Shown here: in pieces, positions 1-11,339 of the stretch
Position numbering within the stretch: the first letter of the stretch is position 1
How the letters are laid out: every line of letters begins with the position of its first letter
Assembly: GCA_026874595.1 (NCBI GenBank)
Contig: CM049311.1
Coordinates: 74,030,953 to 74,094,952 of the forward strand
Source: Sipunculus nudus
Taxonomy: Eukaryota > Annelida > Sipuncula > Golfingiida > Sipunculidae
Reading direction: 5' to 3'
DNA: 64,000 nucleotides
Position numbers and translations under genes: made by a program
Notes under the pieces: generated by a model
Databases searched by the model: none
Told to the model about the DNA's origin: nothing
What the model saw: only the letters and a program-made list of their open reading frames with translations

Positions 1-669
1 ACATTGTTTTGGACCAAGTCAGTCAGGGCATCTTGTAATTGACACGTGTTGTGGCTTCACGATGCTCAGGGCCCCACGTGCTGTGTTTATATTGACACCT
101 TTGGTCATGCCCAGTCCACTGTTTTTAACACTGGTTAACAAGAGTAAGCAAACGGATACAAGGCAATATTTCAGCAGGTACAGATTTATTTTAAAGGGAA
201 GAATATATTTTTTCATGTTAATTTAACATGCTTTATAGGTGATTTGGCCCCTTTAATTTTAGAATTTCATAACCTCATTTCTTTCTATATACATATGCGT
301 GTATCCTTATATTTGTTTGCACTTCTAATGTGTCAGTTGTCTTACATTTTCCTGCGTTTTAAGTTGTTCAGTAGTTTTCTTTCTTTTTATCTAGGTCATA
401 TTTGTGTTATCGATCTATACAAAATATATATATACATATGATTATATAAATGAATATATAAAGATATATATTAATTAATGGTATAGCCTAGTTAGTCTGT
501 AGTCCTAGTATAGGCAAAAAGTAAGAGTGGCGCCTTTTGCGCAGGGCTACTCCTTCCTGCTTACTACATTACAAAAAAGCCCGTGCGCTCCGAAAGCTTG
601 TGTGATAATAAAAAACGTTGGTTTTTCTATAGGAGTTCACTCTAACTTTTCGTGTGTATATACGTATAC

Positions 670-743
<74 letters not shown>

Positions 744-1048
744 AGAGCGCCGTATTTCCGAATGCCAAATTTCCGAAAAAATTCGTTTTTCCGAAAATTA
801 AAATGGGGAACCGAAAATTTATTCGTATTTCCGAAATATATTTCAAGTATGTAAAAACCTAAAATGAGTTTTGTAATTACGAGTCACAAGGCTGCAGCCA
901 TGTGTTAAGCCCATTGGTGACCCTAATGCATTAGTCCTGGGCCGATGTTGTCGTGGGGGCAGAGGTGTACTCCTAGCAAGCGACTGAGCAGTTTATCCAA
1001 GAGCACTTGTGTTTTATTCAGGGGCGAGGAAGGGGAGGGGGCCATGAT
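1..1048. other. Intergenic stretch, no gene recognised
   Basis: I see no supportable gene here. Short open frames exist on both strands but have no recognisable motif, and several run through the TA microsatellite, giving Tyr-Ile repeats. The stretch is AT-rich with one long TA run. Confidence 0.5.
671..740. repeat. (TA)n microsatellite
   Basis: About 35 uninterrupted TA units. It is one of many TA runs in this window, several of which abut transposon ends. Confidence 0.95.
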
Positions 1049-1857
1049 CAATGGCGGATCCAGAATTTCGAAAACGGGGGGGGGGGGGGGAGATTATATA
1101 TTCGTGTATATGTATGTATGTTCATATTTTAATTATTATTACTATACGTTTTATCTATTAGTGTATGGAAATAACTATTTTTTTTTATTTTTAATTATGA
1201 ATCATGGTTTTATTAAGGTTAGTTTCAGGTATATGGAGAGGGTATGGGAGGGGGTATCCCAATCCCATATTGAAAAATTTTTTGAATTTTCAATATAAAG
1301 AGGACATTTTGAGACATTTTAAACAAAAATTGAGGATTTCCGGTTTCCGAAAAACTGTTCTTTTATGTCTTTGCGTATGTAGTTAAACTTTAGAGAAGTT
1401 CAATATTTAATATTTATATTTCTTCAAAATTAGGATATGAAATATCAATCGTGTTTTACATGTTGAAGTCATTTTACGTTTATAAATTGCAAAATATTAT
1501 CTTTTAAATGTAATGCTCGGAGTGAAATAACCGATATGTTGATGTCTTATGTTAAACTTTGTTAAACTAAATTTAACCGGGATCCGTGGTCTCGACAGCA
1601 CACAGGACACCTAAGAGCTCATATCGCTCTTTAGTTGTTCTGCAGCTGTTCATAAATATCCTCATCTTCAGCTAATGCAATTGCAGAGTTATAAACTGCA
1701 GATAACTTAAATAAAATCTAATTGCTAATAAATGAAAAGAAATACGAAAAACGAAAATTAATCGCGAAATTTGGAAATCAGATAAAATGAGATATATTGC
1801 AGCTCAAGGGGGGGGGGGGGGGCTGCGCACCGAAGGCGCCCCCTGGATCCGCCACTG
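1049..1857. mobile_element. Putative non-autonomous DNA transposon with GGCGGATCC ends
   Basis: The left end reads CAATGGCGGATCCAG and the right end, on the opposite strand, reads CAGTGGCGGATCCAGG: 14 of the first 15 bases match as an inverted repeat. Each end is followed inward by a G run on the same relative strand. The CAG start and about 0.8 kb size resemble hAT-type MITEs, but I do not find a matching 8-bp target duplication, so the class is uncertain. A related short element with the same GCGGATCC core lies at 46985-47176. No coding capacity is seen. Confidence 0.5.
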
Positions 1858-1903
1858 ATAGCAAAGGCAATATATAATGCATATATATACATACATATAT
1901 ATA

Positions 1904-3000
1904 CAGACGACGCCACTTATTTGCAAGTTGGTCAACAGAAAATGCCGCTTATTTGCAAGAAATTCTGAAAACCAAAACCTATATCTTATCATTAAAAACG
2001 CGCCGCATAATCGGAAGCCTCATAATCGCAAACTTCCGATTATTGCAACGGAAAATAAAGGCAGAAAGGTAGAAAACTCACGTTAAATGCAAGTACTTCA
2101 ATGAGTCGGTGAGTTGTGTTTGTGTTATCCCAATAATGATCATAGACCGGAACTTCAAAAGTAGCCGCTGTGATAACTGCAGGTGTACATGTGTACAAAG
2201 GACCATAATTACCCTGTGCTGGGTGATGCAGTTCGATACGGTCACAGCACACCTCTTTGAAATGGGTCAACAATGTTAGGTTAAAAATATGTCACGCATA
2301 TTAAACACCTTGATCACGAGAGCAACTCTTAATAAGCTTGAGTTTGTTTGTCAAACAAACTTTGTGTGCTAGCTGTCCCGTGTTTTTTCCTTTGATGATG
2401 CTCATAATAGAATTGTCAAAGGCTCTTAAATAAACTTACTTTGTTAACCCCTTATGTTCGTTGTGTCTTGTCAAAACATCTCTTCTATAAAACACCAGCA
2501 AATTTCGAATCATGTCACTCTTCAGTCATGAGTGGCAAGCGCAAAAGCAACGATCTCTCCTTGGCTGACAAGTATGAAGTTATCAAGATGAAAGACCAAA
2601 GGGATCCACAAGTCGACATTTTAATGAAGTTTGCCTTGTCCCAGTCACAGATTTCTCGAATAATCGCTCAGAGGGAGACAATTATCCAAGATAACACAGA
2701 AAAGTATATTGCCTTTGTTAATATATGTGATCTTTAATAACTCTCTATGGCTTGGCTTTCAATGTGTTCTCTTGCATATATTTTTATTAAAAAAAAAGTG
2801 ATCTAATACTGCTGATTTTATTCTTTATCACAATACAAATAGTGTAACAAAACAAATGCCAGATTAATTAGATATTCGGCGGTCCAATCGATCATTCGGC
2901 TTCCACTTACACATGGTAGACGTTGAACTTCGCCTAAATGCAACTTCGGTTAAGTGAACAAATTTGCCTGACAAAAGCCTCTTGCAATTAAGCGGCTTCG

Positions 3001-3004
<4 letters not shown>
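1904..3004. mobile_element. Pogo/Tigger-type DNA transposon, internally deleted
   Basis: The outer 20 bases are CAGACGACGCCACTTATTTG on the left and CAGACGAAGCCGCTTAATTG on the right (opposite strand); both continue with CAAG. The element is flanked by TA on each side inside longer TA tracts, as expected for the Tc1/mariner/pogo superfamily. Inside is a fragment of a pogo/Tigger transposase (2528-2737, plus) holding only the N-terminal helix-turn-helix. At 1.1 kb it is far shorter than an autonomous copy (about 2-3 kb), so it is an internal-deletion derivative. Confidence 0.8.
2528..2737 (+). pseudogene. Remnant of pogo/Tigger transposase, N-terminal HTH only
   Basis: The frame begins MSGKRKSNDLSLADKYEVIK and continues to a SQSQISRI recognition helix. 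This matches the CENP-B/Tigger N-terminal psq-type helix-turn-helix that binds the transposon ends. After about 50 residues the homology stops and the frame ends at 70 codons. There is no second CENP-B-type HTH and no DDE catalytic domain. It sits inside the TIR-bounded element 1904-3004, which supports its identity. It cannot catalyse transposition; whether a short DNA-binding peptide is made is unknown. Confidence 0.75.

Positions 3005-3072
<68 letters not shown>
3005..3072. repeat. (TA)n microsatellite
   Basis: A pure TA run directly abutting the right end of the Tigger-type element. It contains that element's TA target duplication. Confidence 0.95.
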
Positions 3073-3076
<4 letters not shown>

Positions 3077-3687
3077 CAGGTGTCTCTTTTTTGTGCGCTG
3101 TTGACATTCTGTTTCGTGTTAGGCTCAAGCCCTGGGCGTCATTAGCTATAATGTGTAGAGACACAGCGGTCGGTGTAATCCGCACTGGGTGAACCCTGGC
3201 ATGTAAAGAAACAGCGATCGTGCTAATCTGGAATTATCTGGGCTGTTCGCGCTCTATGAGTGTGTGTCTTGTATTATTCTTTTGGCGCGTGGGTATTATG
3301 TATTGTTGTGTTCTTTGGATTGATCGTGAAATAGAAGTTTCTAGGCTTTGGGGTAGGAAGCTGTAAATAAGGAGCTGTGTTTAGAGCCAAGAGAAGAGAG
3401 AGAGAGAAATATTCCAGCGGACACGGATGAGTGTGAGTCAGTTTGAGGACCTTTCCGATAATTGCAGAATTTATAGATCTTCTTCGCAATTTGCAACGGA
3501 TTTTATACAGTCTTCATTTTGCCTTTGGGATTTTTAGCAGAACTTCACTTTTGGATCACAACAGATTGTTTTCGGAATTACATTGTACTATTATTCTCTG
3601 AGAAGATTTACGTGAACTGTTCATCTGGATTATATGTTTTAAAGGACTTGTTGAGCTGTGACAGTGGTGGTATCCAGAAAAGCAGAG

Positions 3688-3985
3688 GATCCGGACACTC
3701 TGGTACTGTACACTTTATTTATTATACTGTGTAATTGTATTGATTTACTGATATACTGTTGTTATACTGTGTAATTGTATTAATTTAGTGTATTGTAATG
3801 TTAGGGTTGTTTTAAGAATAAATTATAATTATATGTTAACAAAAAAAAACACTGACTTCTTTATTCATTTCCCTTGACATTTCACGCTGCCTAGTGTTAC
3901 AGAATCTGATTTTTATTTATCTCCGTAACAAATTTATGCTCGTCTTGACAACGTGGTCTGTTGTTATTAGGCCCCGTAACAATAT
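3688..3985 (+). repeat. Dispersed repeat R3, uninterrupted copy
   Basis: This stretch matches, on the opposite strand, two separated blocks at 13205-13445 and about 14231-14310. It runs from a CTCCGGACACTCTGGTACTG-like start, through a polyadenylation-like ATAAATTATAATTA tract and an A run, to CCCGTAACAA. Because it is continuous here and split there, it acts as an empty-site reference for the insertion at 13446-14230. No coding sequence is recognised. The retroelement-like character (A run after an AT-rich tract) is only suggestive. Confidence 0.7.
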
Positions 3986-3991
3986 ATACAT

Positions 3992-4046
<55 letters not shown>
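3986..4046. repeat. (CA)n-(TA)n microsatellite
   Basis: A compound CA then TA run, ending exactly where the next TIR element begins. Confidence 0.9.
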
Positions 4047-4049
<3 letters not shown>

Positions 4050-6425
4050 TGAAAACTGGTCTAACGGACACCTCACTTAGGCGGACAACTGGCTATAACG
4101 GACAGGATAGTTAAGTCCCTTCTAAATTCCCTATATGTTATGTATAAGCGGAACCTCTAAAAGCCGGACACCTCACTACTGCGGACAACGGACAGCAGGT
4201 TTCAACTCAAACCAACATCTTAAGAGTAAATGACCCTGACAAATACGGACACGATACGTCCTCTCCGGCGGACACTGATCACTCGCCCCGGGCAACATCA
4301 AAGGTCACCGGTACTGTTGTTGTCCCGAGACTAGAACACAAAGGATTATGCAGTCCCCAGATGTTAACTTAATGCGTGTACGTGCTCATGTCACGGTGTG
4401 ATGTGCTCATAAGATAAACACAGCAAGGGTGAAACGGTAAACATCGTGTCACTTTATTTCACGGTTGATCATTCACACGTTTCGAAGCTGCATATTATTC
4501 GCTCGACCGCGGGGTCATTAAATTGATTAAACGGCTGCCGATTACCCAAAGCGTCGTTGATCTCATCACACAAATTTCTAACTGTAAACTTAGCCACTTT
4601 GTTGAAGAAGACTTTGATATTATAATTAATTAGATTTGTTCAATATATCTCAAACTGATCTGCTCAGTGTCCAACACGTGCTCACTCCGTGTTTGTAGCG
4701 TGCCGCCGTGCACAAGCTCCTTGGGTTCGATTAATCTCGGTTGCCTTCAACATCAAAGCAAGTCAAACCAAACAATTATCATCAGAGAAAAATTTTATTT
4801 AAGGATAAAGCTACATTCACCTATAAAAAACGAATGTTCCGAGGTTCGCAGTCATTACACTCTTTGTATTATCAACGACGTCATTATCTTTGAGATCATC
4901 GCATTCGGACAGCTGAACGAGGGTAGTTTTAGACGATGCCGCCAGGTCGCACCACGTGTACTCCTAGGCGAGAGCTTACACTTTCTGAGTATTATAGCTC
5001 ATTTGACTGAATACGAGAAGAACGCAGAATAATTTATGTGTGGCAAGACACAGGTTGCGTCAGTTCTTTAACGCAAAGCAGAGTATCTGACGACTCATTA
5101 GGAAAATGCCGCCAACGACCGCAAAAGGTTCTGCACGAGAAGTCCGCAGGAACAACTGAATGTCCACACTGCGCAGACTCGGACTCTCAAGAGTACGACA
5201 CTGCTGTCTAGGGATTGTTGGAGTCAAAATCTGACTCCAATAATGCACCGCGCGGCATCAACATGTACACTGACAGCGGAAATACACAAGTGGTGAAAAG
5301 GAGCCAATGTAGTCCGTTAAAATGCATTGAATTTTGTGTAAAGTAGTTCTATGTCATGTAAAACGAATTTACCTTGTGACTCTTTTGCCTTATTTATGCT
5401 GAAATACCGTGGTTGGCGTCTTATCGGCACTGCTGGACAGTACATTCCTCCATGGTACACTTTCAGGGTCTATGGCTGCGTTTTGTGTTCGTTAGACAAC
5501 AGTGACGTCACAAAGACGTCACAATGTTCGGTCGCGCGTCACCTTCAATTGACTGACGTCATATGTTTGACTGGCTTTTTTATTATCAGTTCTCAGACAA
5601 GGAATAATTCGTAAACGCGGTAATCTGTTTTGTCATATTTTAGATTGTCTCATCCAAAATCAAAACAAGGTAAGGCATTACTTTTTACGCAGGTAGTCGG
5701 CGGAATAGCTCCTGCAACTTTTGGACAAGAAAGGTTTACACTGCTTTACACGTATGAAAAATTATCCCAATGAACGTGTTGAAACGGGTACTGGGACGTA
5801 CTATATAGGATCATAATATATACGGGGCTGAACTTCGGCAAGTTAAGGGAACCCACAATTTTAGCTCAGCTGACGTCTGACTATTAGCTGATAAGTAACC
5901 CGGTATATATGTGCTGTAGTTATGGTTAATCGTCCGTCCGTCCCTTAATTTCGTGTTCAGAAAATTTGGTACCAGGCTACACTTGTCAAGTAGTTCGGTC
6001 CTTCCCACAGTGCCCAAACAGAAGAGATTCTTTTTGAGTAGAAGCGACCTCTGGCGGAAGGGTGCTGAATGTCGCCGTGTTGGAGTGGTTTAAGCGAGCC
6101 CGTGCTACATTTTACATCAGAGTAAATGAACATTGTTTTTTAGATGTCTTCATAGACATTTCTCCTCATATTGTTCACTACTTGAGATAAGTAAAAATAA
6201 TCACAGTTTGCATATGACTTTTGAATGCATAATGTGTGCATGAATAGGTTGTATATGTACATGAAATCTGATATAATACAATAAACACGTTCTTGCAGCT
6301 GTTCGTTGTCTTTATTTATAATCCCTCATTTATGAACCAAGGTCAACCTGCCTAATAAGGACACCTCACTATTAAGGACAGAATGATTGAGTCCCTTGAC
6401 TGTCCGCTTTAGACAGGTTTCACTA
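4047..6425. mobile_element. 2.4-kb TIR element, pogo/Tigger-like ends
   Basis: The left end reads CAGTGAAAACTGGTCTAACG and the opposite-strand right end reads TAGTGAAACCTGTCTAAAGC; both continue with GGACA and share further inner matches (GGACACCTCACT on one strand, its equivalent on the other). Both ends sit in TA-rich tracts, consistent with TA insertion. CAGTGAAACCT-type termini are typical of pogo/Tigger elements. The interior has open frames of up to about 120 codons on both strands, but I recognise no transposase motif, so it is either badly decayed or non-autonomous. Confidence 0.65.
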
Positions 6426-7074
6426 TATATATATATCTCTGGCTACGCCCCTGAGTTATCAACCACTCTCGTTTGGACTCGAACAAGCATAGTTCGTCGG
6501 CTTGGGACAAGTTGTCATGCCAAATAACTGAGCAATTTACTCGCATCAACATTGGTGAGGTATAATTCATTAAACGCTTGTGCTCTAGCAGCTTTTATAT
6601 GTCCCGATCTTCAATTATGTAGATCGATAAGAAACACCGTGTTCCTTAGCGATGTCATTTGACCTTTCCCTCCAGCGAAATTGGTGTAAAAAAGATCACG
6701 CACTTATCCTAAAAGCAGGTTAGACTGATCTTTGCGAATTTTGCTCAGCAATTATCCAATACCTTTATACGTCCAGGTCGTCAATTACGAATATCGACAA
6801 GAAACACCGTGTTCCTCGGGTAAAATGGCATTAAGTTAATCATAAACTGTCGTACTAACTTGCCGCTAGACCCTTGTCCGTATTTCCGAATGTTCGTCCC
6901 TTTCCATCTATAAAACAATGAACCAGCATTGCTATTCATACATCTATATATATATATGCATGCAAAAGTCGCCGTGCCGACTCGTGTAGTCGGTGAGACT
7001 ATGACGTAACTACCATTACGTCACTTCGCTGGTTCCTAAAAAAGTGTACAAATACATAGAGGGGTTGGGATCTG
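6426..7074. other. Gap without recognised features
   Basis: AT-rich sequence between the 2.4-kb TIR element and the tRNA-like sequence. It contains two diverged copies of a stretch with AAGAAACACCGTGTTCCT (near 6630 and 6800), a weak local duplication. No gene is seen. Confidence 0.5.
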
Positions 7075-7150
7075 TCATGGCCAAGTGGACTAAGGCAGCC
7101 GCACCGGAAATCGGAAGATCGTGGGTTCGAATCCCACTGGCAGTGAACCA
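7075..7150 (+). repeat. tRNA-derived sequence (SINE head or tRNA pseudogene)
   Basis: An A-box-like TGGCCAAGTGGACTAAGGC and a perfect B-box-like GGGTTCGAATCCCA are spaced as in a class II (Ser/Leu-like) tRNA. The outer six bases CTGTCA can pair with TGGCAG with one wobble. I cannot fold a convincing anticodon arm and no CCA or tail is clear, so I call this tRNA-derived rather than a functional tRNA. It lies downstream of the beta-lactamase-like exon, within what would be its intron on the other strand. Confidence 0.55.
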
Positions 7151-7181
7151 CTTTTCTGTGTATACCCTTTCCATCTCTATA

Positions 7182-7182
<1 letters not shown>

Positions 7183-7229
<47 letters not shown>
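7183..7229. repeat. (TA)n microsatellite in intron
   Basis: A TA run starting about 17 bases past the splice donor of the beta-lactamase-like exon. Confidence 0.9.
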
Positions 7230-7235
<6 letters not shown>

Positions 7236-7246
7236 CCTGTACCTAC

Positions 7247-7578
7247 CTTTGATCTGACAATAAATGCGCCAGGAGCACTGCAGTGAAGGTTTTCGTGATA
7301 GAACCGATACAGAATTTGGTGTTGTCCGTCACACGAGACAAAGGATTTTCCGGAGGGTAACTATTATCTCTGGTTCCATAACCCTTCGCTAGGAGAGTCT
7401 GATTGTTCTTCACCAGTGATATGGATATCCCCTGGATCTTACTGCAAGATAAAGTTCTGTTAATCAGAGCTTCCACGTCCTCCACGAGTCGAGATTCTTG
7501 ACCGGATACTGAACGTGTTAACCACAGTAACGTTATAATGGTTATGGTACTCAAAGGTTTCACACGTTTGCTTTCCAT
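7247..7578 (-). CDS. Secreted beta-lactamase-like serine hydrolase, first exon only
   Basis: A 110-codon open exon starts at ATG 7578 and ends in a good splice donor (CAAAG|GTAGGT, phase 2) at 7247. Residues 1-26 form a signal peptide (hydrophobic STITIITLLWL, cleavage likely after SVSG). The mature part reads as the start of a class C beta-lactamase/penicillin-binding fold (Pfam beta-lactamase family). It has the strand ISISLVKNNQTLLAKGYG and the catalytic SxxK motif as S93-I-T-K96 in IGSITKTFTA. In this family the serine is the nucleophile and the lysine the general base. Animals, molluscs especially, carry expanded secreted members of unknown substrate. The YxN and HxG motifs should lie in later exons; I cannot find them at 1-7246, so the gene either runs off the window or is truncated. 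TA repeats, a tRNA-derived sequence and TIR elements crowd the intron. Confidence 0.72.
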
Positions 7579-10500
7579 GTTGCCTGCAAGTTTGTATTTA
7601 ACATACTACCTACACGATGAACCAGCTAGGCACAGCGTTCGGTCTAACTTCGTATAAGGGTATGCTTTATGTGTAACGTAGGGAGCCGGGGCTATGTTCG
7701 GCCTTGAAATGTTTTCCTTCTCTCTCAATCGTTACATAATTGTGGGATAACTGATTTTATAGCCATGTGGGTGATAAGAGGCTGGAATGCAGGCTTGAAT
7801 GCCTCTAGCTGTCAACGTTACTGAAAATACCAGCCAGCTAGCTCGGTTGTACGGGCAAGTACAGTTCACACAGAAATATAAACTTAATTGCTTTACTTGC
7901 TAAACACGTTTTTTTTTTGTTAATCAACCCGCAAACGTCGACCGATCGCTAAGGATGACCTTAAACTTATTTTTCAAGCTACTTGGCCCATATCGGAGTC
8001 CCTCCGATTCTATGCATGCCACACATACCAGAGGCCAAAGCGAGGTTAATAGGGTATAACAATTACACGTGCTCATTTATCACAGCAGTAATACATGTGC
8101 TGATAAGCTCAGCATGGAAGGTGGTGTCCTAGCCTTTCCTGTTCATAAATATAACTCATCTACTAATAGCTAGGGCATCAGATTTCAGTTTTAATTGTTT
8201 TCCATGTTACCCAGCCAGAAAGAAACAGTGGAAAGTGCCGGTATACATCTAGAGGATTGCATTATTCGAACTATAACCATTGTGATTGTATGGTTTCTAT
8301 ATTTTCCTGGTTTGGTGGGCTGTTTGCTATTTTGTTTGTTTTTTTTTTTTCATGGAAACAGGTAAATGAACAAATTTGAGAATAATGATGTTTTATAGAT
8401 ATGTAGCAATTTATAACTGTATGTATCAAAATATCATTTGTACTTGGTCTGTGATTTAGTTTTGCCTGAACTTTGCTTTATATATATATATATGTAAAAA
8501 AATATAGACAGGTAGGTAAAATTTAATTCGGCACGCTGTTTCACATAATCTGTCCATACATATATGCCATTATTTTTCTTTATAAAAGTAAATAAATACA
8601 AAATTTGTTTCATTTAATTGAAATAAGGCTAATAAATAAAAACTTTGGGCCTAGACCCACTGCACAGGAATTAGCTCATGTAATCTTGGGGTTTCCACGT
8701 TCTTTGTTTTAAATACAATGCCATACAATTGCAGGACACACTCAGTTTATTTGAACTCTTAATTGACAACAAATGTGTAGTTTCACTACATGACACTTGT
8801 AACTGTTTTATGAATAATTTTGAATGATATAACCTGAGTTAAATTGTGGAGCTGTCAAAGTATTGAACATTGAATAAAATAAATATATTATTCAACAAGC
8901 CTTACCTTACCTTTTTTTATCATCTCTCAAATTATGTGAAGCCTTAAGGGGGTCCGGGGTGCATGGGAGGTGTCACACAATAAAATTCTAGTTCTGCCTG
9001 TTAATTGACTATCATTATTCTTGCTATGCATAACCAACGGTTATGCCCCTGTAAGAGTACTGTATAGTTTACGTTTTCTCATTGGTCATAGAAACAGCAT
9101 ACCTACATCTATATTTTATAAAGGCATGTATATAGACAAACATTCATGGTTTTATTTCAGAACCCTTTTAAACTATCCCAGAGGTAGACATGTTTCACCT
9201 TAGCTTTATTGGTCTTCATTAAGTTAATGATGGCAAGATCCTCATTAATATTAGTTAATACTGCCCCAGTGTAGTAAATGTGACCCTATGCCTACCAGTA
9301 ACGTTAAACTTAATATGAACGTATACAGTCAGAGTGACCACAAGCCACATCATTCTGCACTGTCTGGAAAGTGTATTAAGCCGGGCTCATACTAAAGACT
9401 TAAGTCCGCAAACACCCAGTCTTCATGCAAAAATCTGCTTGTGTGAACAGGTAATAACACGTAAAGGTTTGGCATGTAACTGATACTTTCCATGTTGTCG
9501 GCGAGGAACGAGCTTGGACCTATTCTCAAGGACACATCTGCTAAAATATTACGCCTTAATGAGGTTTTAATGAGTTACAAGGCATAGATCAATCCGGCCG
9601 TGAGTACAGCCAAAAAGGGAAAATGAGAGCCATATTCATGAAATTAGAGGTACTATTAATAACAACAGTTTGTATTTTCAAAGTCTTTGGCAGTATTATA
9701 TTTATCATTGATATATGATATTGTTTCCCTTTTATTCAGGATCTGATTTAAGAATTGATAAAACCTTACATAAGTTTATTTTAGTGAGATCAGTGGTGAA
9801 AAAAAAGTTTAGAGAGGAACAGTTAAAAACGGTCATAGAAAAAAAATAATATTAAGATGTACTTATTGCCCTCTATGAGAAATACTGTTTATACGTAGAG
9901 AAATATTGTGTTAGTACATATTTCAGCTATTTGTCTACATTTATTACTGTATGATAATTCCATTAATTTAGAAAATCCTGGTTTACATTATTGGATACAG
10001 GTCTGTGGAAAAAAAGTGTAATTCCCATCAACTCAATTTTCTATTAAATTGTGGATATTATTTTTTTAATAAGTGATTTATAAATATAATTTTTCTATAT
10101 AAAAATATCTTCATACCATTTCACCTTTTTAGATCATTACACTTTGACTTTATTATGGCATGAGTCACTGAATAATACCTTCTTTACAAGTCAGCTACAT
10201 ATTTGGCTCATATCAACAGATTCCTTTGGACTTATACTCCGCTTTTAACAAACCGTCTGTGTAAGCATCAACAAATTTAAGCCAATCAATGGAACAACTG
10301 ACAGGTTTTGATTTCTATACACAACCATGGTAAGTGAGCACGTACATGTTCAATTTTATTCCCTATAAGCCTCTTAATGTACTAGCTGATAAACCCGGTG
10401 CCGGGCTTTTTACCGGGGTTGGGGAGATGAATGAATTAAGATGAGGAATGTTGGCTCATTTTTTTATTTCTAAAAGTTAAAGGAAACAAAGTTTTTTAGT

Positions 10501-10934
10501 GGGATATAGTTTAAATAAGATATGTACAATTTTTTTGTATTTATTTTGCGGCGCTGCGCTCGTGGCAAGAAATTCATACACCGGTATAAGTTTACCTTGT
10601 TGAAGACCTGGTTAGTAATGTTTACATTTGCGAACCGGAATGGGGCCCGGGGCATTCAGGTTTTCGATGATCCTTGACTGGTTACGATTGTTGGACGTAA
10701 AAAGAATTGGTTGATGTGAGGAAGACATTAAAGATTAATTAAATGCATGTTTTAAGGTAAGGAAACTGTTAGTGAAGAAAGAAACAGAAATATGCACACC
10801 TGGTTATAGTAGCAGAAGCGCACCTCAGGGGTGTCCAGGGGGTCCGTACCCCCTTTTCAGCTTTTCAGTAGCCTTTTTATCGTATCAAACAAATTATGAG
10901 GCCTGGAACCCCCACCCCCTTTTCTTCGTCATAT
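7579..10934. other. 3.3-kb stretch without recognised genes
   Basis: This is the upstream flank of the beta-lactamase-like exon. Only short open frames (around 60 codons) without motifs are present. It includes a T run near 8340, a short TA run near 8480 and general AT-rich sequence. Any promoter of the beta-lactamase-like gene should lie in its first few hundred bases, but I see no TATA box I would defend. Confidence 0.5.
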
Positions 10935-11287
10935 TCTATATTAATGAACGTGAAAATGTCGGATCGACATCGGCTGTACCTTGAACATTGTAATAAATAA
11001 CGTTCTGTGCTAGCTTCAGCTGCTGTACAGTTACAAAATGGACTCTCTGTTTTCCCCATTTTAAATAAGTACTGATTCGAGGGACAAGCCCCGAATCTCT
11101 TTATCCATTGATAATTTTCTCGTCTTTTCTGACGGGAAAGGAGAAACATCTGTCTTTCTTTGTTTTGTATAAATGATTTTGGCTTTCTTTGTTTTGTATA
11201 AATGATTTTCAGGGCGCGCTTTAAAATATTTAGACAATTAATATTTATTATATCAATGTGCAATGCACTCAATTTTTTTACATGCAC
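10935..11287 (-). pseudogene. LINE C-terminal fragment (Cys/His motif after the RT domain)
   Basis: The frame contains NYQWIKRFGACPSNQYLFKM followed by CNC, an acidic stretch and YLLQCSRYSRCR. This resembles the conserved tail of non-LTR retrotransposon polyproteins (C-x-C, then H/Y-L-L-x-C, x-R-Y-x-x-x-R). It is on the same strand as the larger LINE remnant at 11340-13218, but looks like a different clade's tail because that remnant already has its own C-terminal segment. A direct repeat of about 31 bp (two TTTCTTTGTTTTGTATAAAT copies, 11156-11208) lies within it. Confidence 0.55.
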
Positions 11288-11339
11288 TACGCAAAATTAT
11301 CTTTTATGTTGTTCTTTTCTCACAAGTGGTGTATATATA

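Noticed and set aside
637-854. Open frames of alternating Tyr-Ile through TA repeats (also near 3000, 7190, 20450)
   Set aside because: They are artefacts of (TA)n microsatellites; no conserved sequence outside the repeat.
7075-7150. Functional tRNA gene
   Set aside because: A and B boxes are good, but I cannot fold a proper anticodon arm and the acceptor stem needs a wobble plus a mismatch; tRNA-derived repeat preferred.
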